This document shows, one piece after another, positions 1 through 5,593 of a DNA stretch of 5,605 bases (positions are counted from its first letter, which is position 1; every line of letters starts with the position of its first letter). Under the pieces are notes generated by a model. The model saw nothing but the letters and a program-made list of their open reading frames with translations, was not told the origin of the DNA and ran no database searches. A program made the translations under genes and the position numbers. Origin of the DNA: Rhodospirillaceae bacterium CCH5-H10 (GTDB lineage Bacteria > Pseudomonadota > Alphaproteobacteria > Reyranellales > Reyranellaceae); contig LSKJ01000027.1 in assembly GCA_001557035.1 (NCBI GenBank), forward strand, positions 1 through 5,605, written 5' to 3'.

Positions 1-190
1 GGATCGGTGGCTGCGGGGGCGGCGCCTCCATCGAGACCTCGATCACGTCCTCGAACGGTTCGACGTGGCGCAGCGGCGAGATCCAGTACAGCGCCAGGCC
101 CACCCCGACATGCAACAACGCCGTCAGCGCCAGGGCTGCCGGCGGCATGTGCTCGAATCGCGAGTAGGTGAGGCTTACGTCGTGGGCCAC
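1..190 (-). CDS. TonB-like envelope protein, N-terminal fragment
   Basis: This is a partial gene; only the first 63 residues lie inside the window and the rest continues past position 1. The fragment has a short cytoplasmic lead, one hydrophobic segment at about residues 16-37 (PPAALALTALLHVGVGLALY), then an acidic stretch (residues 44-55) and the start of a proline-rich run (APPPQPP, 56-62). A single N-terminal anchor followed by a valine/glutamate segment and a proline-rich linker is typical of TonB-family energy transducers, which couple ExbB/ExbD proton motive force to outer-membrane receptors. The C-terminal TonB domain that would prove this is not visible. The start is read as GTG at 190-188, because an in-frame TAG lies at 205-203; the alternative is ATG at 148-146 (residue 15). 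The SH3 gene ends 35 bp upstream on the same strand, so co-transcription is possible. Another proline-rich anchored envelope protein remains possible. Confidence 0.6.
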   Translation of the reverse strand, partial: MAHDVSLTYSRFEHMPPAALALTALLHVGVGLALYWISPLRHVEPFEDVIEVSMEAPPPQPPI

Positions 191-225
191 GGTGACCCCG
201 TTCTACGAGGCGGCCATGCCGACCG

Positions 226-765
226 CTAGTTGATCGGCTCGGACTTATAGACGCCCCACATGCCGCTGCGCTCGATCCAGCCGCTGACGCCGGAGACCTT
301 CACACGGCACCAGTCGCCGGCGCAGGAGCGGATCTCGCCCAAGACCTCCGGCTCGAGCTTGGCCACGACTTCGGCGGACGAGGCCGGCGTCTTGTAGAGG
401 CTGGTCGTCTTCGCAGAGATGATGAACGAGCGCTTGCCGCTCAGCAGGCTCTGGTGCACCCAGCCACTGGCGCCCTGCCAGTCGCGAATTTTACGCCAGT
501 TCTCGTACTCGGCGACGATTTCCACCGGCATTGCCTTGCGCTTGAACATCCAGTCGATGGGGTAACGGGCGCCCGGCCCGGTCCTGACATTGACCTCGTC
601 CGAGCGAAGCGACGCGAAGCGCGGGATCGGCAGGCCGGAGCCTTTGCGCTGGACGGTCGGCTTGTCGGGCGCGGCGAGGGCTGCTTTTCCGGCCGCCTGG
701 GGCAATGAAAACGCCGCCAAAGCAACGGAGAAGCTGCAAACCAGGGCCAACGATCGAATTCCCAT
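226..765 (-). CDS. Exported protein with two bacterial SH3-like domains
   Basis: The 179-residue product starts with a basic then hydrophobic leader (MGIRSLALVCSFSVALA) that looks like a Sec signal peptide, with possible cleavage after residue 18 or near 31-32. Two SH3-like repeats follow. The first, about residues 50-108, has the hallmark VNVRTGPG at 58-65, a WRKIRD strand at 90-95 and GWV at 101-103. The second, about 116-170, has DWCRV at 151-155 and GWI at 162-164. This matches the SH3_4 family (COG3807), whose members are periplasmic and mostly uncharacterised; some older annotations misname them aspartyl-tRNA synthetase. Such domains often bind peptidoglycan or peptides, but no ligand can be read from sequence. 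Cys148 and Cys153 could form a disulfide in the periplasm. The start is well fixed because an in-frame TAA lies only 9 bases before the ATG. The gene is divergent from the GyaR-like gene. Confidence 0.88.
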   Translation of the reverse strand: MGIRSLALVCSFSVALAAFSLPQAAGKAALAAPDKPTVQRKGSGLPIPRFASLRSDEVNVRTGPGARYPIDWMFKRKAMPVEIVAEYENWRKIRDWQGASGWVHQSLLSGKRSFIISAKTTSLYKTPASSAEVVAKLEPEVLGEIRSCAGDWCRVKVSGVSGWIERSGMWGVYKSEPIN

Positions 766-927
766 CGGCCGTTATATACCTGAAATCTTCATATTCAGCG
801 ACAAGTCTTTGAAATGGCGCGACTTTCCGGCACGCGCTTCCGTGGACCCGTTTGCTGGACAAAACGCGCGCGGACTTGGTAATCGGGCTTTGTCACTGTC
901 TCGAGCCAGCGCCGGTCCCATTTTCAC
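766..927. promoter_or_regulatory. Divergent intergenic region, SH3 gene / gyaR
   Basis: These 162 bases separate two divergent starts (ATG at 765 on minus, ATG at 928 on plus) and must hold promoters for both. The side near the SH3 gene is the more AT-rich part and carries a TATATA box. A small inverted repeat, ctgaa (780-784) with ttcag (794-798), lies just upstream of that box and could be an operator half-site pair, although five-base arms are easily due to chance. On the gyaR side a TTGTCA hexamer at 890-895 resembles a -35 box, but no acceptable -10 box lies 16-18 bases further on. I see no Shine-Dalgarno sequence before position 928. Confidence 0.4.
773..778 (-). promoter_or_regulatory. 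Putative -10 box of the SH3 gene
   Basis: On the minus strand the hexamer TATATA ends seven bases before the ATG of the SH3 gene. If it is a -10 box, transcription would begin at or next to the start codon, giving a leaderless mRNA. This fits the absence of any purine-rich ribosome binding site in the same stretch. No good -35 hexamer is seen at 16-18 bases spacing, so the call is tentative. Confidence 0.35.
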
Positions 928-1923
928 ATGCCGTCCACACCGAAGAAAAAACCGCTGGTGATCGTCACCCGAAAGCTTCCCGACGCGATCGAGACGCGTC
1001 TCATGGAGCTGTTCGACACCCGCCTCAACGCCGACGACAAGCCGATGACCGGCCCGCAGCTCGTCGAGGCGGTGAAAGCCGCCGACGTGCTGGTGCCGAC
1101 CGTCACCGACCGGATCGACAGCCGCTTGCTGTCGCAGGCCGGGCCGAAGCTGAAGCTGATCGCCTCTTTCGGCACCGGCGTCGACCATATCGACCTGGAT
1201 ACGGCCCGCCAGCGCGGCATCACCGTCACCAACACGCCGGGCGTGCTCACCGAGGACACCGCCGACATGTCGATGGCGCTGGTGCTGGCGACGGCGCGGC
1301 GCATGGGCGAGGGCGAGCGGCTGGTGCGCAGCGGCAAGTGGTCCGGCTGGAGCCCGACCTCGATGCTGGGCGCGCGGCTGCAGGGCAAGCGCATGGGCAT
1401 CGTCGGCATGGGCCGCATCGGGCAGGCGCTGGCGCGTCGCGCGCGCGGCTTCGGCCTCGCCATCCACTATCACAACCGCAAGCGCGTCCACGGCGACATC
1501 GAGCGCGAGCTCGAGGCGACCTACTGGGAAAGCCTCGACCAGATGCTGGCGCGCATGGACATCGTGTCGGTCAACTGCCCGCACACGCCCGCGACCTTCC
1601 ATCTCCTGTCGGCGCGCCGCCTCAAGCTGATGAAGCCGTCGGCCATTCTCGTGAACACCGCGCGCGGCGAGGTGATCGACGAGAACGCGATGGTGCGCAT
1701 GCTGAAGGCAGGCGAGATGGCCGGCGCCGGCCTCGACGTCTACGAGAACGAGCCGCAGGTGAACCCGAAGCTGCTCGAACTCGATCGCGTCGTGCTGCTG
1801 CCGCACATGGGCTCGGCTACGCTCGAAGGCCGCATCGAGATGGGTGAGAAGGTCCTGATCAACATCAAGACCTTCGCCGACGGCCACAAGCCGCCGGATC
1901 GCGTTCTTGCTACTATGTTTTAG
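928..1923 (+). CDS. gyaR: D-2-hydroxyacid dehydrogenase, glyoxylate/hydroxypyruvate reductase (GyaR) type
   Basis: This cytoplasmic, probably dimeric oxidoreductase reduces glyoxylate to glycolate and/or hydroxypyruvate to D-glycerate with NAD(P)H. At 331 residues it has the normal family length. The substrate-binding domain (about 8-105) includes SFGTGVDHID at 80-89. The Rossmann domain (about 106-295) carries VGMGRIG at 159-165. The catalytic trio is Arg246 in NTARGE, Glu275 in DVYENEP and His293 in LPHMGSAT; the spacings Arg-Glu 29 and Glu-His 18 match those recalled for Hyphomicrobium glycerate dehydrogenase (240/269/287). After the second Rossmann strand the sequence reads NRKR (183-186), basic rather than acidic, which suggests NADPH preference; that is an inference. 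ATG 928 is chosen because the frame upstream has no ATG/GTG before an in-frame TAA at 880, and the N-terminus fits the family. No Shine-Dalgarno sequence is visible. The exact substrate among 2-ketoacids is not fixed by sequence. Confidence 0.93.
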   Translation: MPSTPKKKPLVIVTRKLPDAIETRLMELFDTRLNADDKPMTGPQLVEAVKAADVLVPTVTDRIDSRLLSQAGPKLKLIASFGTGVDHIDLDTARQRGITVTNTPGVLTEDTADMSMALVLATARRMGEGERLVRSGKWSGWSPTSMLGARLQGKRMGIVGMGRIGQALARRARGFGLAIHYHNRKRVHGDIERELEATYWESLDQMLARMDIVSVNCPHTPATFHLLSARRLKLMKPSAILVNTARGEVIDENAMVRMLKAGEMAGAGLDVYENEPQVNPKLLELDRVVLLPHMGSATLEGRIEMGEKVLINIKTFADGHKPPDRVLATMF

Positions 1924-1939
1924 GCGCGCTGCGCGCGCC
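1923..1939 (+). terminator. GC-only hairpin at the gyaR stop codon
   Basis: A perfect 7-bp stem (ggcgcgc, 1923-1929, with gcgcgcc, 1933-1939) and a 3-base loop begins on the last base of the gyaR TAG stop. It could help end transcription or protect the 3' end. No T-run follows, so it is not a classical intrinsic terminator. It also forms the outer part of the larger inverted-repeat element that fills this gap. Confidence 0.35.
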
Positions 1940-2059
1940 GGCGGGCGGCAGCCGCTGCAGCGGAGCGAAGCGCCGAGAGCCCGCACGGTCCCAATTGCGC
2001 ACCACTATCTTTTCTGCCCGGTGCGGGCTCTCGCGCCTCAGAAGGCGCTGCCGCCCGCC
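1940..2059. repeat. Nested inverted repeat between convergent genes (REP/BIME-like)
   Basis: Two perfect 13-bp inverted repeats are nested here. The outer arms are 1940-1952 (ggcgggcggcagc) and 2047-2059; the inner arms are 1974-1986 (cgagagcccgcac) and 2021-2033. The inner pair encloses a 34-base, less GC-rich loop (1987-2020). Between outer and inner arms each side has its own small palindrome: ccgctgcagcgg at 1952-1963 on the left, and gcc-tcagaa-ggc at 2035-2046 on the right. The element lies wholly between the stop codons of gyaR and the YihY-family gene. It has no ORF of its own that I would believe. It may be a bidirectional terminator, a REP/BIME-like or miniature inverted-repeat element, or a structured RNA. 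Copy number in the genome would decide between these. Confidence 0.7.
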
Positions 2060-2077
2060 AGCGCGTATGAACGCGCT
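2060..2077 (-). terminator. Hairpin overlapping the YihY-family stop codon
   Basis: A perfect 7-bp stem (agcgcgt, 2060-2066, with acgcgct, 2071-2077) and a 4-base loop overlaps the TAG stop of the minus-strand gene by two bases. It mirrors the hairpin at the gyaR stop and abuts the outer arm of the nested repeat. There is no T-run on the minus strand after it, so the terminator role is inferred from position only. Confidence 0.35.
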
Positions 2078-2945
2078 ATAGGTCGCCTTCGACCATCTCT
2101 CTCGCGCGATTGTCGATCAGCACGTCGCGCGTGGCGCGGCCGACCTGGGCGCCGATCAGGATGGTGAGCGAGGTCCAGTACATCCAGACCATGATGGCGG
2201 CGAAGCCTGCCGTGGCGCCGAACGCCGAGGTGAGCTGCGTCACCTCGAAGTAGAAGACCAGCGCGCGGTTGCCGGCGGCGAACAGCAGCGCGTTCACCGC
2301 GCCGCCGATCAGCGCGTAGCGCCAGGGGACGCCACCGGTCGGCAGCCACTTGTAGATCAGGGTGAAGAAGCCGGAGAGCAGCCCGTAGTGGACCGAGGTC
2401 GAGATCGCCGGGCCGATCCAGACGCCGAGCACCGGAAATCTTTCGAGCACACCCGCATAGGCCGAGATCAGCACGCTCGCCAGGATGACGGCGATCAGCA
2501 GCACGCCCAGCACGATCATCAGCAGGATGGCCAGCATCCGCGACTTCAGGCTGGCCAGCACCGGGTGCACCACCGGGCTCTTGCGGTCGCGCCAGATCGC
2601 GTCGATGCCATCGTCGAGTTCGACGAAGACGCGCGTGCCCGTGTAGAGCAGCACGGCCGCGCCGGCGAGGGCGGCGATGCCGCCGCCGCGGAACAGGTCC
2701 TCCGAGGCGAAGCGCCGGATGGTCCGCAGCTGGTCCTGCGCCACGATGGTACCGAGCGCGTCGAAGATCGCCTCCTGCGCCATGAACCGGCCGACGAACG
2801 GCTCGGCGATGGCGATGGTGAAGATCATGATCGGGCCCAGCGCGAACATCGTATAGAACGCCATCGCCGCGGCCGAGGTCGACAGCCGGTTCGTGAAATA
2901 GCCGTAGCCGGCCTCGTAGGCGATACGCCAGAGCGTCTGGATCAT
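2076..2945 (-). CDS. YihY/virulence factor BrkB family inner-membrane protein
   Basis: The 289-residue product is an integral membrane protein with about six predicted helices: roughly 25-47, 88-106, 136-160, 176-198, 209-231 and 244-268. Family-typical stretches are AFYTMFALGPI at 29-39, RVFVELDDGIDAIW at 105-118, YKWLPTGGVPWR at 198-209 and the last helix with MVWMYWTSLTILIGAQ at 252-267. The family includes E. coli YihY and Bordetella BrkB (linked to serum resistance). Older annotations call it ribonuclease BN, which is wrong because true RNase BN is the unrelated RNase Z homologue. The molecular function is not settled, and a transport role has been suggested. The gene starts 3 bp after the stop of the acyltransferase gene and has no clear Shine-Dalgarno sequence, so translational coupling is likely. 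It is the last gene of the apparent operon. Length is normal for the family and nothing looks broken. Confidence 0.92.
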   Translation of the reverse strand: MIQTLWRIAYEAGYGYFTNRLSTSAAAMAFYTMFALGPIMIFTIAIAEPFVGRFMAQEAIFDALGTIVAQDQLRTIRRFASEDLFRGGGIAALAGAAVLLYTGTRVFVELDDGIDAIWRDRKSPVVHPVLASLKSRMLAILLMIVLGVLLIAVILASVLISAYAGVLERFPVLGVWIGPAISTSVHYGLLSGFFTLIYKWLPTGGVPWRYALIGGAVNALLFAAGNRALVFYFEVTQLTSAFGATAGFAAIMVWMYWTSLTILIGAQVGRATRDVLIDNRAREMVEGDL

Positions 2946-2948
2946 GGG

Positions 2949-4367
2949 TCAGCGAAGATGAGCGATGGCGTTTGCATAATACGCGAGGACCGGCCGCTCG
3001 GTTGCCACGACCGAGAAGAGTCCGTCACCGCTCTCTTCTACCAGATGGCGCAACGACAGCATGCGCAGGCCGACATGGAAGGCATAGTCGCGGTCGCCCC
3101 GCGGCAGGTAGAGCCTGGCGCCGCGTCCTTCGAAATGTGAAATCAGCTCGGACGCCCTGACCTTGAGTTCGAGCTCGTCGAGCGGCCGTTCGGCTTCGAG
3201 CAGCACCGTGGCGATCAGCGACACCGGCAGGACGGGCACGAGCCGGGCGATCTCCCCCATCACATCGTTGGCCAGCCGACCGATCACCTCGAAGCGCTGG
3301 TCCTTGTCGAGGGCGCGCAGGTCGCCGCCATTTGCACCGCCATGTGCCGCCAGCCAGTCCCGCGCCGAGATCGGTGCGCCGAAATTCACGCAGGCATAGC
3401 CGAAGCGGAACCATTGGCCGCGCAGCATCAGGCCGACCTGGCTCGTCCAGAAGGAAAGGGCGGTGCGCGTGGCGTACCAGACACCGCGCCGGGGCGCTTC
3501 CCGGTCGAGCGAGCGCAACAGGGTGCGGTCCTCCAGAACGCGGTCGTAGTTCAGCGCCACGGGCACGAACACGATGTCGTGCGTGCCCGTGGGATCGAAC
3601 GACTTCAGCATGTAGTCGAACAGGCCGAGCTTGGGTTCGCGCAGGCGGCCGTCGCGCGACAGGCCGCCCTCCGGATACATCGCCTGCGCGACGCCGGCCT
3701 CGGTCGCCATGTGGACGTAGCGTTCGAGCACGCGCCGGTAGATCGGACTGTCGGAGTTGCGGCGCACGAAATAGGCGCCCATCGAACGGATGAGCTGCTG
3801 CAGCGGCCAGATGCGCGCCCATTCGCCGACGGCGTACGACAGCGCGGTGCGTTCGGCCGCGAGGAAGGCCACCAGCACGTAGTCCATGTTGCTGCGGTGG
3901 TTCATCACGAACACCACGGTCGTGTCGGGCGAGACGCCGGCCAGCGTGCGTTCGTCGGCGTAACCCAGGCGCACGCGATACAGGAAGCGCGCGACGGCAC
4001 GGGCGATCGAGTAACCCACGCGGAAATAGACGTAGGCGTTGAAGGTCGGCACGATCTCGCGCGCGTAGCGATGGACTTCCGTCATCGCGACCTCGCGCGG
4101 CACGTTGTGGGTGCGCGCATGCTCGTTGGCGGCGGCCACCACCTGCGGATCGTAGATCAGCCGATCGATCAGCACCTGGCGCTTGGTGAGCTGGAACGGC
4201 TTGATCTCGACGGCGAGCCGGCGGTTCACCCGGTCGATCAGCCGGTTGAGCCGGCGCCGCAGGAACCAGCGGCCGCTGGGGATCAGCAGCCGGTCGAGCA
4301 GCGACCACAGCGCGAACGCCAGGATCGCGACGAACAGCCAGAGCGGGAGGGTGACGGGCTCGCCCAT
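2949..4367 (-). CDS. PlsB/PlsC-superfamily glycerophosphate acyltransferase
   Basis: This 472-residue protein is probably a membrane-bound acyltransferase adding an acyl chain to glycerol-3-phosphate or lysophosphatidate. It has an N-terminal hydrophobic anchor (about 6-29) and all four acyltransferase blocks. Block I is NHRSNMD at 156-162, with the catalytic His157 and Asp162 (HX4D). Block II is GAYFVRR at 197-203, block III YPEGGLSRDG at 231-240 and block IV VPVALNYDRV at 268-277. Block III with GG-SR-G and block IV with NYDRV look more like PlsB (EGGRSRTG, GYERV) than PlsC (FPEGTRS). The protein is much shorter than E. coli PlsB (807 residues), lacking most of the PlsB N-terminal region but keeping a C-terminal region after the catalytic domain (about 375-472). 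ATG 4367 is the only nearby start; the next Met is residue 95. Its stop lies 3 bp before the YihY-family start, and the MAPEG stop is 24 bp upstream. Whether the acceptor is glycerol-3-phosphate or a lysolipid cannot be told from sequence. Confidence 0.87.
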   Translation of the reverse strand: MGEPVTLPLWLFVAILAFALWSLLDRLLIPSGRWFLRRRLNRLIDRVNRRLAVEIKPFQLTKRQVLIDRLIYDPQVVAAANEHARTHNVPREVAMTEVHRYAREIVPTFNAYVYFRVGYSIARAVARFLYRVRLGYADERTLAGVSPDTTVVFVMNHRSNMDYVLVAFLAAERTALSYAVGEWARIWPLQQLIRSMGAYFVRRNSDSPIYRRVLERYVHMATEAGVAQAMYPEGGLSRDGRLREPKLGLFDYMLKSFDPTGTHDIVFVPVALNYDRVLEDRTLLRSLDREAPRRGVWYATRTALSFWTSQVGLMLRGQWFRFGYACVNFGAPISARDWLAAHGGANGGDLRALDKDQRFEVIGRLANDVMGEIARLVPVLPVSLIATVLLEAERPLDELELKVRASELISHFEGRGARLYLPRGDRDYAFHVGLRMLSLRHLVEESGDGLFSVVATERPVLAYYANAIAHLR

Positions 4368-4391
4368 CTTCGGCTTGCCGTATCGTCCGCG

Positions 4392-4778
4392 TCAGTATTG
4401 CTTGAGCGCGAGGCCGGCTAGGACGAGCAGGATCGCGGCGACTCCCAAGGTGGCCGTAGTGGCCATTGCCCCGATCATGCGGCCCCGTGGAATCCATCCC
4501 AGCATGCCGCCGGCATGGAAGAGGCGTGCGACCAGCAGGACGACCGACAGCGCCGCCACCGTCCGGAAGCCGTAGAAGTCGCTCGCCATGTAGATCGTCA
4601 GCAGGGTGAGGGGCGCGAACTCCATCAGGTTGCCGTGCGCCCGGATCGCCGCGTTCATCTCGGCGTCGCCGCCGTCGCCGAAGTTGATCCGCTTGCGGCC
4701 GCGCATCAGGCCGACATTGACGGTGAGCGCGACGGCCAGCAGGCCGATCAGCCCGGCACAGACGTAAAACACGGGCAT
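4392..4778 (-). CDS. MAPEG-family membrane protein
   Basis: The 128-residue product has four hydrophobic segments (about 2-24, 53-68, 72-92, 101-124) and the MAPEG signature [12 protein letters not shown] at 46-57, followed by ARLFHAGGM at 84-92. MAPEG proteins (membrane-associated proteins in eicosanoid and glutathione metabolism) are small trimeric enzymes; several bind glutathione and act as transferases or peroxidases. Bacterial members like this one mostly lack an assigned substrate. The length of about 130 residues is normal. I start it at ATG 4778-4776 because a strong GGAG within a G-rich run lies 6 bases upstream and the hydrophobic first helix begins at once. An upstream ATG at 4847 would add 23 residues of unconserved-looking, non-hydrophobic sequence. 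It is the first gene of a probable operon with the acyltransferase and YihY-family genes, and is divergent from msrA. The family call is firm; the reaction is unknown. Confidence 0.9.
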   Translation of the reverse strand: MPVFYVCAGLIGLLAVALTVNVGLMRGRKRINFGDGGDAEMNAAIRAHGNLMEFAPLTLLTIYMASDFYGFRTVAALSVVLLVARLFHAGGMLGWIPRGRMIGAMATTATLGVAAILLVLAGLALKQY

Positions 4779-4784
4779 TGGCGG

Positions 4785-4788
4785 CTCC
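4785..4788 (-). promoter_or_regulatory. Ribosome binding site deciding the MAPEG start
   Basis: On the minus strand GGAG, preceded by four more Gs, ends six bases before ATG 4778. It supports this ATG over the in-frame ATG at 4847, and it is one of only two clear Shine-Dalgarno sequences in the window. Confidence 0.75.
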
Positions 4789-4815
4789 CCCCGGACGGCC
4801 TCTCGATTTGCCGGC

Positions 4816-4829
4816 ATTGTATGGCCATA
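4816..4829 (-). promoter_or_regulatory. Putative -10 box and palindrome for the MAPEG operon
   Basis: The minus strand reads TACAAT at 4821-4816, a good -10 hexamer 37 bases before the MAPEG ATG, which would give a 5' leader of about 30 bases carrying the ribosome binding site. A perfect 10-bp palindrome, tatggccata (4820-4829), overlaps its upstream edge and could be an operator. The -35 position (around 4839-4845) matches consensus poorly, so the promoter may need an activator or may be wrong. Confidence 0.4.
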
Positions 4830-4858
4830 TTGACCGGGGACCAGCACACGAAAGCAAG

Positions 4859-4863
4859 AGGAG
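4859..4863 (+). promoter_or_regulatory. Ribosome binding site deciding the msrA start
   Basis: AGGAG sits seven bases before ATG 4871 and fixes this start. The same frame is open from an ATG at 4778, but that upstream part would overlap the MAPEG start region and this ribosome binding site. Confidence 0.8.
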
Positions 4864-4870
4864 CCGCGCC

Positions 4871-5533
4871 ATGTGGCGAATTCTGCGCAAGAAGACCGAG
4901 CTGCCGACCGCCGACCGGGCCCTGCCGGGTCGCCCGTCGCCGGATTTCGAGATCCCCGTGATGCACTACGTCAACGGCACCCGCATCCAGCCGCCGTTTC
5001 CCGAGGGTCTCGAACAGGCGATGTTCGGCCTGGGCTGCTTCTGGGGCGCCGAGCGCGTGTTCTGGGAAGCGCCGGGCGTCCATGCGACCGCCGTCGGCTA
5101 CGCCGCGGGCCTGACGCCCAACCCGACCTACGAGGAAGTCTGCTCGGGCTATACCGGCCACAACGAGGTGGTGAAGGTGTGGTTCGACCCGAAGCAGACC
5201 TCGCACGAGGCGCTGCTGCGCCTGTTCTGGGAGAGCCACGACCCGACCCAGGGCATGCGCCAGGGCAACGACGTCGGCACGCAGTACCGCTCCGGCATCT
5301 ACACTTTCTCGGCCACGCAGAAGTCGCAGGCGAAGGCCTCGTGTGCCGTCTTCCAGCAGGCGCTCGCGCGCAAGGGCTATGGCAAGATCACGACCGAGAT
5401 CCTCGACGCGCCGGCCTTCTACTATGCCGAGGACTATCACCAGCAGTATCTCGCCAAGAACCCCGGCGGCTATTGCGGCCTCGGCGGCACCGGCGTGTCG
5501 TGCCCCATCGGGCTCGGTGTCGCGGCGGAGTAG
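4871..5533 (+). CDS. msrA: Peptide-methionine (S)-S-oxide reductase MsrA
   Basis: MsrA reduces the S-epimer of methionine sulfoxide in proteins and free methionine, using thioredoxin for recycling, in the cytoplasm. The 220-residue protein has the E. coli-like long form with an N-terminal extension (about 1-49) before the catalytic block GCFWG at 55-59. Cys56 is the nucleophile. Phe57, Trp58, Tyr87, Glu99, Asp134 and Tyr139 align by constant offset with E. coli residues 52, 53, 82, 94, 129 and 134. Recycling cysteines are Cys202 (GYCGLGG) and Cys211 (GVSCP); their spacing of 9 is as in bovine MsrA (218/227) rather than 8 as in E. coli. There is no signal peptide and no fused MsrB domain. The start at 4871 is supported by AGGAG. 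It is divergent from the MAPEG operon across 92 bp. I see no convincing sigma-70 promoter in front of it. The function is secure. Confidence 0.97.
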   Translation: MWRILRKKTELPTADRALPGRPSPDFEIPVMHYVNGTRIQPPFPEGLEQAMFGLGCFWGAERVFWEAPGVHATAVGYAAGLTPNPTYEEVCSGYTGHNEVVKVWFDPKQTSHEALLRLFWESHDPTQGMRQGNDVGTQYRSGIYTFSATQKSQAKASCAVFQQALARKGYGKITTEILDAPAFYYAEDYHQQYLAKNPGGYCGLGGTGVSCPIGLGVAAE

Positions 5534-5561
5534 GACTCGCCTCCCCATTTGAATGCAGGGC

Positions 5562-5593
5562 TGTCCGGGGAAAATAGCGCACGACGCCGGACA
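5562..5593. repeat. Inverted repeat downstream of msrA
   Basis: The 7-base arms tgtccgg (5562-5568) and ccggaca (5587-5593) enclose 18 bases. It lies about 30 bases after the msrA stop and could act in termination, but there is no T-run within the window. It might equally be an operator for a gene beyond the edge. Confidence 0.3.

Noticed and set aside
214..216. ATG before the TonB-like gene as its start
   Set aside because: It is out of frame with the anchor helix and meets a TAG after a few codons.
772..1986. Long open frame of about 400 codons on the minus strand opposite gyaR
   Set aside because: It is rich in His, Arg, Ala and Asp in a pattern typical of the antisense of a GC-rich gene, has no recognisable domain, and covers both the divergent promoter region and a gene with intact catalytic residues.
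2670..2690. GC-triplet-rich run inside the YihY-family gene
   Set aside because: It encodes a normal Gly/Ala-rich helix start (GGGIAALAGAA) and reflects codon bias, not a repeat element.
2388..4421. Long plus-strand open frames (2388-3140 and 3342-4421) opposite the YihY-family and acyltransferase genes
   Set aside because: Their composition is antisense-like (His, Gln, Arg, Asp rich), they have no domain, and no start signals were found; they come from high GC at third codon positions.
4779..4847. Extended N-terminus of the MAPEG protein from ATG 4847
   Set aside because: The 23 extra residues are not hydrophobic, they span the likely -10 box, and a much better ribosome binding site precedes ATG 4778.
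4830..4858. TTGACC at 4830-4835 as the msrA -35 box
   Set aside because: The hexamer is good, but the -10 position at normal spacing reads AGCAAG and falls just before and partly into the ribosome binding site, leaving no room for a leader.
4778..4870. Extended N-terminus of MsrA from the ATG at 4778
   Set aside because: It would run through the divergent promoter region; AGGAG seven bases before ATG 4871 and the length match to E. coli MsrA favour the later start.
3025..4890. Open frame of about 620 codons on the minus strand overlapping the acyltransferase and MAPEG genes
   Set aside because: It is an out-of-frame reading dominated by Arg, Ala, Pro and Gly with no motif, while the other frame gives two proteins with clear family signatures.
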